Made by a program: the position numbers and the translations under genes. A DNA stretch of 25,109 nt from positions 1 through 25,109 of the forward strand of contig JBJMGI010000072.1 in NCBI GenBank assembly GCA_045807945.1, written 5' to 3'. Source of the DNA: CAVQGF01 sp045807945 (lineage in GTDB: Bacteria; Acidobacteriota; Terriglobia; Terriglobales; Acidobacteriaceae). How positions within the stretch are numbered: the stretch's first letter is position 1; each line of letters opens with the position of its first letter. Of this stretch, positions 1-6,431 are shown piece after piece. Below the pieces are notes generated by a model, which ran no database searches, was not told the DNA's origin, and saw only the letters and a program-made list of their open reading frames with translations.

Positions 1-291
1 CTGCTGTTGCCATCCGCGATCGTAGGTGCCCCAGGATTCAAGGTGAGCGTTCGAGAGACCCCACTGCGAGAGCTGGTCGCGCGTCCACTCATTGGCACGG
101 GCCATATTCGGCGAGGCGGTGAGGCGCGGGCCGATACGGTCGTCGAGTTCGCTCGCGGTCTGCATCACTTGCGAGTGGCGGAAACCTTCCTGGCGGATGC
201 GCGTGAGCATCTCGAGGTCGAGTTTTTCCTGGGCGAAGACAGGTGTGACGAGCGCAGCCGCAAGGGCGACGAACAAACAGGGTTTAAACAT
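1..291 (-). CDS. Secreted M28-family peptidase, N-terminal part (cut by window edge)
   Basis: The reverse strand reads from an ATG at 289-291 for 97 codons to the window edge without a stop. Residues 1-20 form a signal peptide (MFKPCLFVALAAALVTPVFA), predicting export. The mature start (EKLDLEMLTRIRQEGF, then a SELDDRIGPRLTASPN segment and a WTRDQL segment) resembles the N-terminal region of acidobacterial M28 zinc aminopeptidases, which precedes the PA and catalytic domains. The zinc ligands lie outside the window, so activity cannot be judged. An AAGGA ribosome-binding site sits 10 nt upstream (302-306), and a good sigma-70-type promoter is listed separately. It is divergent from the unknown gene at 390. 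Family assignment is by recalled resemblance. Confidence 0.75.
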   Translation of the reverse strand, partial: MFKPCLFVALAAALVTPVFAQEKLDLEMLTRIRQEGFRHSQVMQTASELDDRIGPRLTASPNMARANEWTRDQLSQWGLSNAHLESWGTYDRGWQQQ

Positions 292-328
292 GGAGTGGGA
301 GTCCTTCACAAGCGGGATAAGAATGAGC

Positions 329-358
329 AGTGTAGCGGCTGGCGATTCGCAGCGTCAA
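329..358 (-). promoter_or_regulatory. Sigma-70-like promoter for the M28 peptidase gene
   Basis: On the reverse strand a TTGACG -35 box (358-353) and a TACACT -10 box (334-329) are separated by 18 nt. Transcription would start near 322, giving a leader of about 30 nt that carries the AAGGA ribosome-binding site. Based on consensus matching only. Confidence 0.5.
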
Positions 359-389
359 ATAAAGCCGTGCTTTCGGAGGGTGGGATAAA

Positions 390-1157
390 ATGCAGCTAGT
401 GGTCACACCTTCACAGGTATTAACGCGCCCGGCAGCGGATGTGATCCGGGCTACCCCGGTACAGCAGGCGGCGAACGGGGTCTGCTACGCCGCGAGCGGC
501 GAGACGGCGATATCGGCAGCGGAGTTGGAAAAGATGGTCGCGGCGGTTCCGCGCGCCATCGCAGCCGCACTGGTGGACGCGCGCAAGGCCTACTACTTCG
601 TGCCGCTCGCAGTGAGCGACGGTGAAAGCGACAAGACCGAGACCCTGATCGCCGATCGATATGACGTGGCGCTGTCGGATCGCGCCATTTGCCATCGCAA
701 TATGACGCTCGGCGATTCGCAGTGCGTGTTCATTTCAACGCGGCTGATGGACGACAAATTCTCCGTCGCCTTCGAGTTCTATATCAATGTAGGGCACGCG
801 TTCGTGGAGCGCGCCGGCGTCTCACAGGAATTTGCCGACTTGGTTTGGGCGCAGGTAGATAGGAAAGTCCGCGGCGAAACCAGCATGGATGCGCATGAGT
901 TCCGGAAGCAGGCGACCGCGACAGGAAATGCTGGGACGGAAAAAGCCAAGAACGACTACTTTGGCGCGGCGTTTGCGGATGCGATCGCAATCTATATGTT
1001 GTCGTTGTATCTGGATGTGGACTACTACGAGCTACGCGAGAGAGAGTATCCGCTGCTCGCACCGGCCGCCATGGCCGAGCGCTTGAAGAAGGTGCACGAG
1101 CTGTTCCCACCGAACGGCGGTTTCGAGTTCAATATTTTCTGCCGCCGCAGAACCTGA
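390..1157 (+). CDS. Conserved-looking protein of unknown function, 255 aa
   Basis: I do not recognise a family. The ATG at 390 is preceded by a strong GGAGG ribosome-binding site (376-380). There is no signal peptide or clear membrane segment, so it is probably cytoplasmic. Visible features are an acidic middle (VSDGESDKTETLIADRYDVA), an aromatic stretch (EFYINVGHAFVE) and a hydrophobic helix followed by tyrosines (AIYMLSLYLDVDYYEL). The protein ends in a basic RRRT tail. That the gene is real is supported by the ribosome-binding site and by its last 28 codons occurring a second time at 3709-3795 with mainly synonymous differences, which implies selection on the protein. It may have been altered when the downstream M1 gene arrived. 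Confidence 0.7.
   Translation: MQLVVTPSQVLTRPAADVIRATPVQQAANGVCYAASGETAISAAELEKMVAAVPRAIAAALVDARKAYYFVPLAVSDGESDKTETLIADRYDVALSDRAICHRNMTLGDSQCVFISTRLMDDKFSVAFEFYINVGHAFVERAGVSQEFADLVWAQVDRKVRGETSMDAHEFRKQATATGNAGTEKAKNDYFGAAFADAIAIYMLSLYLDVDYYELREREYPLLAPAAMAERLKKVHELFPPNGGFEFNIFCRRRT
1074..1132 (+). repeat. 59-bp direct repeat, copy 1 (in the 3' end of the unknown gene)
   Basis: Positions 1074-1132 match 3709-3767 at 58 of 59 bases by eye, the single difference being at 1091/3726. Beyond the core the two gene ends diverge almost only at third codon positions (1133-1157 against 3768-3795). The repeats enclose the M1 gene. Confidence 0.9.
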
Positions 1158-1181
1158 TTTTTTCGATTTCAGCTATATAAT
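1153..1181 (+). promoter_or_regulatory. Possible promoter for the first M1 gene
   Basis: A perfect TATAAT -10 box lies at 1176-1181, 30 bp before the GTG start. The best -35 match 17 nt upstream (CTGATT, 1153-1158) is weak and overlaps the stop of the preceding gene. The start of M1 transcription here is plausible but not certain. Confidence 0.35.
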
Positions 1182-1210
1182 CCGGCCACTCTGGATCGCT
1201 GGAGCGTCCT

Positions 1211-3697
1211 GTGGCAAATCTCTTTGCAGCATCGTGCATTCTTTTCTCCACCCTATTCGCCCCGGCGCAGGAACTCGAAAAGCGGCCTGTCCAACCAGCC
1301 GTGGGAGCACCAGAGCCTGCACGGGCACAACCGCCGAATTTCAATCCTGAATATCAGCAGTTGCGCCACATCAGCCTCGGCACCGAAAGCTTTACGGTAA
1401 ACAATCTGGTGCTGAAGCGCGACGCAGGCGAATTCACCTTTCATTCAGGGACTTTTACTTTTTTTGTTCCCGTAAATGGAAAGGTCACGGGCGCGGTCTT
1501 TTCCGGGGAAGGTGCTTTTTCGATGGTGCCCCCGATCGACGTAGAAAAGAAGAGTCTTTCCATGCTCACTCGCGGACCCAAAATAGAAGAGACTTTCAGC
1601 CAAGTGCTACTGCGGTTTACGGATGGTACCGACGAAGAGATCAAGAAGCAGGGTTCGCCGGGGGCTGCGGTCGATGGCGGCATCCTGAATGATGTGCGGG
1701 GCGATCTTCACAACAAGACACAGCTCGCCTACAACCTCGAGGGGCGAATCCTGCAGGACGTGCTTAGTCCCACTCGAGGCGGCCTTTTCGTCGCCTTCAT
1801 TCACGGTAAGCGGTATAGCAGCAAACTGGTTTTCGGAGTCGATCCGCACGGCATCCCAGATTTCACTCCTTTCGGCCGTCTCGGGCCGGAAGAAGTTTTT
1901 CTTTTTTCCTACGATTCGGGGTTTACGCAAAAGTATGGTGTATGGGCGGCCTTCCATCTCGCCGATGAATATAAGACCGGTGCGGCGAGCAGCAAACAAA
2001 TCAACGGTTTTGTCGATGCCCAAAAGCACAACATTGAAGCTCACATTGAACGCAACGGTAGATTGTCCGCCACGGCTACTACAACCTTTGTTTCACTCGT
2101 AGATGGTCTGCGCGTCGTGCCGCTTGACCTTTATCGCACCCTTCGGGTCCAGAGTGTCGTTGCCAGTGACGGTTCGTCGCTTCAATTCGTGCAGGAATCT
2201 AAAGACGAAGATCCGCAATTCTTCGTTGTCCTTCCCAAACCACTGGCCTCTGGTGAATCATTTGTCATAACAACGACCTACTCGGGTAAAGATGCGGTAC
2301 AGGCCGCAGGCGCAAACAACTACAACCTTGTGGCGCGTGAGAACTGGTATCCGAACACCTGGTTCGGTGATTACGCACAATATAAATTGACTCTCGGCGT
2401 GCCTCGAGGGCTGACTGTGGTGGCGAATGGAAAATTGTTGCGCCACTACGATGAGGGTAAAGAAAACCTGAGCGAGTGGGAGAGTGAAGCGCCTCTCGCG
2501 GTTGCAGGGTTCAACTTTGGCGATTTCAAACGCGAAGAAGCAAAGAACAGCTTCGGTATGCTAATCGAGTCTTACGCCGACCATGAGCTTCCCGACGTGT
2601 TCCGGTCCATGCAGAAGCCCGCTGAAGCTAACCTGCAAGAGTTCAGCCATGTTGAATCGGCAGCTCTCGGTTCCATGGACACCACCCAACTTCTAAAGAA
2701 GCCGCTGGCTGAAGCGCTCGTAGCCACACAGGTTTACCAGGATTATTTTGGGAAGCCCACGGCGACCCGAGTCTCCATGACCCAGCAAGTGCCATGCACC
2801 TTCGGTCAGGCTTGGCCAAACCTGGTTTACATGCCCATCTGTTCATTCTTCGACAGCACGGTCCGCCACCAGCTCGGGCTCGACGATGTCCGTGGATATT
2901 GGACCAGTGTTGCCGCGCACGAAGTGGCCCACCAGTGGTGGGGACATACGGTCGGGTGGAATTCCTACCGCGACCAATGGATGAGTGAAGGCTTTGCCGA
3001 ATTCTCTGCTTCTCTCTATCTGCAGATCGGCCTGCGCGACCAAGCCGCGTTCCTGAGATTTTGGAACGATGAACGCACGTTGATGACGGAAAAGAACGCT
3101 CAGGGCTACCGCGCCATCGATACTGGACTTCTTACGCTCGGCTACCGTAACAATTCAACTAAGGCGGGGAACATTACACGTCGGCTCATCTATCCCAAAG
3201 GTGGGTACATCCTTCATATGTTGCGGATGATGATGTGGAACAACAGGACGGGTGAGACTGCGTTTAAAGCCATGATGCATGAATTCGTGACCACCTATGC
3301 TAATCAGCCGGCTACAACAGAAGATTTCAAGGCGATGGTCGAGAAGCACATGACTCCCCAGATGGACCTGGACAAGAATCACAAGATGGATTGGTTCTTC
3401 GATTCGTATGTGTACGGGACCGCGTTTCCTAGTTATCGGTTGGATTACAACTTCAATCCCGGGAACGACGGGAAGCCAGCCATGAATATCAAGATCACGC
3501 AGTCGAATGTGTCGGACGACTTTAAGATGCTGGTGCCGATCTACGTTGAGCTGGGTAGCGGGAAAGTGATCCGACTCGGCGAAGCGCGCATGGTTGGCAA
3601 TAATTCCGTGGAACAAATCCTTCCTTTGGAAGGTGTGAAAGACCTCCCCAAGCGCGCTCTTCTCAACTACATGAATGACGTTTTGTGCGCGCCCTAG
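1211..3697 (+). CDS. Secreted M1-family zinc metallopeptidase, first paralogue
   Basis: An 828-aa protein of the M1 (aminopeptidase N) family. The zinc site is complete: HEVAH at 570-574 and the third ligand Glu593 (MSEGFAEF), spaced HEXXH-X18-E. The usual exopeptidase motif GXMEN is absent; the corresponding region reads FGQAWPNLVYMP, so classic aminopeptidase specificity is not assured. The start is GTG, with GGAG at 1201-1204 spaced 6 nt; the frame stays open upstream to 1181. The N-terminus (VANLFAASCILFSTLFAPAQ) is signal-peptide-like but lacks the usual basic n-region, so the 5' end may have been altered. The paralogue at 16262-18721 shares its order and many blocks (QELEKRP, NGKVTGAVF, HQWWGH). 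Codon use looks more AT-rich than in the neighbours. The gene sits between duplicated ends of the preceding gene. Confidence 0.88.
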   Translation: MANLFAASCILFSTLFAPAQELEKRPVQPAVGAPEPARAQPPNFNPEYQQLRHISLGTESFTVNNLVLKRDAGEFTFHSGTFTFFVPVNGKVTGAVFSGEGAFSMVPPIDVEKKSLSMLTRGPKIEETFSQVLLRFTDGTDEEIKKQGSPGAAVDGGILNDVRGDLHNKTQLAYNLEGRILQDVLSPTRGGLFVAFIHGKRYSSKLVFGVDPHGIPDFTPFGRLGPEEVFLFSYDSGFTQKYGVWAAFHLADEYKTGAASSKQINGFVDAQKHNIEAHIERNGRLSATATTTFVSLVDGLRVVPLDLYRTLRVQSVVASDGSSLQFVQESKDEDPQFFVVLPKPLASGESFVITTTYSGKDAVQAAGANNYNLVARENWYPNTWFGDYAQYKLTLGVPRGLTVVANGKLLRHYDEGKENLSEWESEAPLAVAGFNFGDFKREEAKNSFGMLIESYADHELPDVFRSMQKPAEANLQEFSHVESAALGSMDTTQLLKKPLAEALVATQVYQDYFGKPTATRVSMTQQVPCTFGQAWPNLVYMPICSFFDSTVRHQLGLDDVRGYWTSVAAHEVAHQWWGHTVGWNSYRDQWMSEGFAEFSASLYLQIGLRDQAAFLRFWNDERTLMTEKNAQGYRAIDTGLLTLGYRNNSTKAGNITRRLIYPKGGYILHMLRMMMWNNRTGETAFKAMMHEFVTTYANQPATTEDFKAMVEKHMTPQMDLDKNHKMDWFFDSYVYGTAFPSYRLDYNFNPGNDGKPAMNIKITQSNVSDDFKMLVPIYVELGSGKVIRLGEARMVGNNSVEQILPLEGVKDLPKRALLNYMNDVLCAP

Positions 3698-3708
3698 GGA
3701 CGTTTTAT

Positions 3709-3795
3709 GCCGAGCGCTTGAAGAAAGTGCACGAGCTGTTCCCACCGAACGGCGGTTTCGAGTTCAACATCTTTTATCGGCGTCGGACGATTTAG
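3709..3795 (+). pseudogene. Orphan 3' end of the unknown 255-aa gene (repeat copy 2)
   Basis: Twenty-eight codons plus TAG encode a near-copy of the tail of the protein at 390-1157 (AERLKKVHELFPPNGGFEF, then NIFYRRRTI). There is no start codon or ribosome-binding site, and only 11 bp separate it from the M1 stop. Its TAG (3793-3795) overlaps the stop of the convergent oxidoreductase gene (TAA, complement of 3792-3794). That tight junction suggests this is the original gene end at this locus, displaced when the M1 segment came in. The opposite polarity, or loss of most of a tandem paralogue, is also possible. Confidence 0.8.
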
Positions 3796-4742
3796 ACCAG
3801 CAGCACAACTTTTCCGAAATTCTTGCGTTCGATCATCAGCCGGAAGCCGTCGGCTGCTTTGGCCAGCGGCATCGTATGCCCGACCACGGGACGCAATTTG
3901 CCGGAAGCGCCCCACTCCAGCGTGGTCTTTAAGGCCTCGCCCATTAACTGCGGGTAGCGCACCAGCGGCGTGAGCCAAAGCGCGTGCGCGCCGGCGTTCT
4001 TCTGGAACATGGACATGAAGTCGAACTTCGGCTGCTCGCCGGTGGCGAGCCCGTAGATGACGATCTGCCCGTTCTCGGCGAGGCAGCGGATGCTTTTCGC
4101 GGTGTGCTCGCCGCCGAGCATCTCGAAGACGGCATCAACGCCGCGCTTTTCGGTGAGCTCGGCGACGCGAGCTTCGTAATCTTCCGTTTTGTAGTTGATG
4201 CGGTGGGTTAGTCCGAGCTCCTTTGCACGTGCAAGTTTTTCTGCGGAAGAGGAAGTGCCGAGGGTAGTGATGCCGAGAATCTTTCCCATCTGGATAGCCG
4301 CGGTGCCGACTCCGCCTGCGGCTGCGTGGATCAAAACGGTGGCGGATTTTCTTCCGCTCAGTAGCCCGGCGCGCCAGTAGGCAAAATATGCTGTGAGGTA
4401 ATTCACCGGGAAGGCGGCGGCTTCTTCGAAACTCCAGTTCGCTGGAAATGGCCAGAGTGCGGCACGCGGAGCGGCGACGTATTCAGCGCACCCGCCGCTG
4501 TGAGTCACGCCCATGACGCGCTCGCTCGTGCCGTCGATGGTTCCAGCAAATTCCAGGCCTGCGATGTAAGGGGGCTTGGGGCCACCGGGATAGAGTCCCT
4601 GCGTCTGGACGGTGTCGGCGAAGTTGAGCCCAACGGCCGAGATTTTGACGAGGACCTCGCCGGGTTTTGCTTCGGGCTTCGGGACATCGTGCGGGGAAAG
4701 GACGTCCGGACCGCCGCGGCCGGTGACGACTATGGCTTTCAT
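3792..4742 (-). CDS. Zinc-independent quinone oxidoreductase-like protein (MDR superfamily)
   Basis: A 316-aa medium-chain dehydrogenase/reductase of the NADPH:quinone oxidoreductase group, a cytoplasmic enzyme expected to reduce quinones or enones with NADPH. The N-terminal GroES-like domain carries the family pattern VGLNFADTVQTQGLYP (residues 37-52). The Rossmann domain carries the nucleotide-binding loop AAGGVG at 141-146. The cysteine and histidine ligands of catalytic-zinc alcohol dehydrogenases are absent, as usual in this group. Length is normal. I see no clear Shine-Dalgarno sequence before the ATG at 4742. The gene is convergent with the orphan gene end at 3709-3795, sharing four stop-codon bases. 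The true substrate cannot be deduced. Confidence 0.85.
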   Translation of the reverse strand: MKAIVVTGRGGPDVLSPHDVPKPEAKPGEVLVKISAVGLNFADTVQTQGLYPGGPKPPYIAGLEFAGTIDGTSERVMGVTHSGGCAEYVAAPRAALWPFPANWSFEEAAAFPVNYLTAYFAYWRAGLLSGRKSATVLIHAAAGGVGTAAIQMGKILGITTLGTSSSAEKLARAKELGLTHRINYKTEDYEARVAELTEKRGVDAVFEMLGGEHTAKSIRCLAENGQIVIYGLATGEQPKFDFMSMFQKNAGAHALWLTPLVRYPQLMGEALKTTLEWGASGKLRPVVGHTMPLAKAADGFRLMIERKNFGKVVLLV

Positions 4743-4802
4743 TGGGAGGGATTGTATTCCTGCGCGCGGGAGGACGTGCGCCTACACAAAGTCAGGGGAA
4801 AT

Positions 4803-4845
4803 AAAAAACCGGCGCGTTCTCCCCCGAGATTTTGCGCCGGCTCTT
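4803..4845 (-). terminator. Intrinsic terminator, possibly bidirectional
   Basis: A 7-bp GC-rich stem (4809-4815 with 4834-4840) encloses an inner 4-bp stem with a CCCC loop. Leftward it is followed by TTTTTT; rightward by CTCTTTT. It would insulate the oxidoreductase gene from leftward transcription. Confidence 0.65.
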
Positions 4846-4930
4846 TTAGATCCTTCCCAGTTTCGAGAAGGATGATGGCCGCTCATCTCCCTGTTCGGCC
4901 CAACTTCTAAACTCGTTCTTGCGGCCACAA
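4803..4930 (-). ncRNA. Candidate structured small RNA, unknown class
   Basis: Read on the reverse strand, three stems follow one another. Stem A pairs 4927-4921 with 4882-4876 (TGGCCGC/GCGGCCA, 7 bp). Stem B pairs 4873-4867 with 4856-4850 (ATCCTTC/GAAGGAT, 7 bp, 10-nt loop). Stem C pairs 4840-4834 with 4815-4809 (CCGGCGC/GCGCCGG), with an inner TCTC/GAGA pairing, and is followed by six T, a good intrinsic terminator. No coding frame fits. It does not look like 4.5S/SRP RNA, tmRNA, RNase P RNA or a riboswitch that I know. The 5' end is uncertain because no good -10 box is visible. It may simply be a terminator with neighbouring stems. Confidence 0.35.
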
Positions 4931-4940
4931 ACAAGATGCC

Positions 4941-4969
4941 TTGACCTTAGTAATCTGGTCAACACTAAT
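4941..4969 (+). promoter_or_regulatory. Candidate promoter overlapping an inverted-repeat operator
   Basis: TTGACC (4941-4946) and ACTAAT (4964-4969) are spaced 17 nt, a fair sigma-70-type promoter pointing to yacL. The -35 box is one arm of the inverted repeat TTGACC-N10-GGTCAA (4941-4962). A second overlapping pair, TTAGT (4947-4951) and ACTAA (4964-4968), includes the -10 box. Repressor or activator binding is inferred from symmetry only. Confidence 0.4.
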
Positions 4970-5011
4970 GTGCGTTGGAATGTTTACTGAATGGATAACT
5001 TGCCTGTGCTG

Positions 5012-5038
5012 TTGGGGCGCGGGAGCGTGGAGTATACT
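5012..5038 (+). promoter_or_regulatory. Second candidate promoter for yacL
   Basis: A TATACT -10 box (5033-5038) matches consensus at 5 of 6 positions. The best -35 match is TTGGGG at 5012-5017 with a short 15-nt spacer, so the promoter is weakly supported. It would give a leader of about 165 nt. Confidence 0.35.
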
Positions 5039-5044
5039 GGCGGC

Positions 5045-5212
5045 CATAAACGTCTCCGCTGCCGGAATCAGCGCCGGCACGGGGCGGAGCAGCCTTTCAT
5101 ACTTCATATCGCTCCGCCGATTAGGAACATCGGATAGGACGCCTGAGCGCGCCAAAATTTTCCCGGCACGAACTCCTGTCTAAGTCCGGCACGGCGGAGC
5201 AGGGGGTCCTTT
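5045..5212 (+). promoter_or_regulatory. Structured 5' leader of yacL with alternative hairpins
   Basis: GCTCCGCC at 5111-5118 is an exact complement of GGCGGAGC at both 5083-5090 and 5193-5200, so two mutually exclusive 8-bp stems are possible. The downstream partner directly abuts the purine-rich ribosome-binding region (AGGGGG, 5201-5206) before the ATG at 5213. CCGGCACG occurs three times (5074, 5163, 5186). This is the geometry expected of a translation or transcription switch, but it fits no riboswitch class I know. Confidence 0.4.
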
Positions 5213-6325
5213 ATGGATCTGGCAATCATTCGCATCATCTTCATCGGCACGATGGCGGTGGCGGGATATTATCTGACGCCGTTCGGGCTGCATCCTTACC
5301 CAGCCGGACTCGCGGGAGTCGGCATCGGGCTAGCCATCGTCCTCTTTGAAAGCCGGCTCCGCCTGATGAGCCTGAAGCGGCTCATCGGCGCCGTGATCGG
5401 CAGCGTGCTGGGCATTCTGGGCGCCTTCCTCTTCAGCCACGTGATCCAAGACAGCCTGGTCCCCAGCAACACGCAGCGCTTCCTTGAGCTGCTGGTGATG
5501 ATGCTGATGGCCTACGTTGGCCTGATCGTGGGCGCGAACAAAGGCGACCTGCTGAATCTGGCGGCGCTGGGCGGCATCTTCGGCGGCGAAAAGCAGAGCA
5601 AAAAGATGTACAAGATCCTGGACACGAGCGTGATCATCGATGGCCGCATCGCCGACATCGCCGATACCGGGTTCCTCGATGGCGTGCTCATCATCCCGCA
5701 ATTCGTCTTGCGCGAATTGCAGCTCGTCGCCGATTCGGGCGATTCGCTGAAGCGTAACCGCGGACGCCGCGGGCTCGACATCCTGCAGCGAATCCAAAAG
5801 ACGACGACGGTCACGGTGCAGATCGTGGAAGACGACTTCCCTACCGTCCGCGAAGTGGACCTGAAGCTGATCGAGCTGGCAAAGCTGTACGAAGGCGCGA
5901 AGATCTTTACCAATGACTTCAACCTTAATAAAGTGGCGCAGCTGCAAGGCGTCGAGGTGCTGAACATCAATGAGCTTGCGAACTCGCTGAAGCCGATCGT
6001 GCTGCCGGGCGAGATCATGAAGGTGTTCATCCTGAAAGAAGGCAAGGAATACAACCAAGGCGTCGCCTATCTGGACGACGGCACGATGGTTGTGGTGGAC
6101 AACGCGCGCAAGATGATCGGCAAGAACGTGGATGTTTCGGTGACCTCTGTGCTGCAGACGACCGCGGGCAAGATGATCTTCGGCAAGTTCGACGACCGCG
6201 GAAACGCCAGCGGCAGCTATCGGGTGCCTGCGGAGCTACAGCAGGCGAAGCCGCCCGCGCCTGTAGCCGAGCAGCGAAAGCCGCAGCCGATCATGCCGGC
6301 GACCGCGGACAGGCCGGCGGAGTAA
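5213..6325 (+). CDS. yacL: YacL-like membrane PIN-TRAM protein
   Basis: A 370-aa protein with the YacL arrangement. Four predicted membrane segments lie at about residues 4-22, 30-46, 56-78 and 90-107. A PIN-type nuclease domain follows (about 132-255) with its acidic residues in place: Asp137 and Asp143 (LDTSVIIDGR), Glu169 (VLREL) and Asp235 (FTNDFNLNK). A TRAM RNA-binding domain (about 263-325) follows, then a Pro/Ala-rich tail. It would be anchored to the membrane with the nuclease domain in the cytoplasm; the substrate is not settled, RNA being likely from the TRAM domain. It heads a group with ispD and ispF, as in Bacillus (disA-yacL-ispD-ispF-gltX). The start has AGGGGG 6 nt upstream. 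Expression may be set by the structured leader. Confidence 0.9.
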   Translation: MDLAIIRIIFIGTMAVAGYYLTPFGLHPYPAGLAGVGIGLAIVLFESRLRLMSLKRLIGAVIGSVLGILGAFLFSHVIQDSLVPSNTQRFLELLVMMLMAYVGLIVGANKGDLLNLAALGGIFGGEKQSKKMYKILDTSVIIDGRIADIADTGFLDGVLIIPQFVLRELQLVADSGDSLKRNRGRRGLDILQRIQKTTTVTVQIVEDDFPTVREVDLKLIELAKLYEGAKIFTNDFNLNKVAQLQGVEVLNINELANSLKPIVLPGEIMKVFILKEGKEYNQGVAYLDDGTMVVVDNARKMIGKNVDVSVTSVLQTTAGKMIFGKFDDRGNASGSYRVPAELQQAKPPAPVAEQRKPQPIMPATADRPAE

Positions 6326-6376
6326 ACCCAGATCCCTCGACTCGTGCCAAAAGCGCGCACTCGCTCGGGATGACAA
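6326..6376. repeat. REP-like intergenic repeat, copy A
   Basis: The space between yacL and ispD holds the element AGATCCCTCGACTCG...ACTCGCTCGGGATGACAA, whose outer arms ATCCC and GGGAT are complementary. Three relatives occur at 13625-13676, 21188-21240 and 23359-23412. Confidence 0.8.
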
Positions 6377-6431
6377 TCAAGTTTGGCCTTGGCCGCCGGC
6401 TTATGGGGCGGTTGTTATACTTCTTCTCCCC

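Larger units (their letters stand above)
4743..5212. other. 470-bp non-coding region between the oxidoreductase gene and yacL
   Basis: No convincing protein gene is present. From left to right it holds a short spacer, three successive hairpins ending in a T-tract when read leftward (candidate small RNA), an inverted repeat overlapping a candidate rightward promoter, a second weaker promoter, and a long structured leader before yacL. These are listed separately. Small frames crossing it show no ribosome-binding site or recognisable motif. Confidence 0.6.

Noticed and set aside
1158..3708. A complete integrative element around the M1 gene
   Set aside because: The duplicated gene end fits integration, but there is no integrase, recombinase or excision gene between the repeats, so only a remnant or unit of unknown mobility can be claimed.
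3675..3932. A small frame spanning the M1 end and the orphan gene end
   Set aside because: It is out of frame with both the M1 gene and the duplicated tail and overlaps the oxidoreductase gene antisense.
4767..4783. A repeat shared with 9624-9641 (GAGGACGTG...GCGCC)
   Set aside because: The match is short and gapped; it may be a fragment of a dispersed repeat, but two partial copies are not enough.
4941..5183. An 80-codon open frame in the yacL leader
   Set aside because: It has no ribosome-binding site, starts on the inverted repeat and runs through hairpin sequence; the cysteine/tryptophan-rich start looks accidental.
5045..5212. A known riboswitch (cobalamin, TPP, c-di-GMP or c-di-AMP type) in the yacL leader
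   Set aside because: None of the conserved core sequences I remember for these classes is present; only the alternative-stem geometry is supported.
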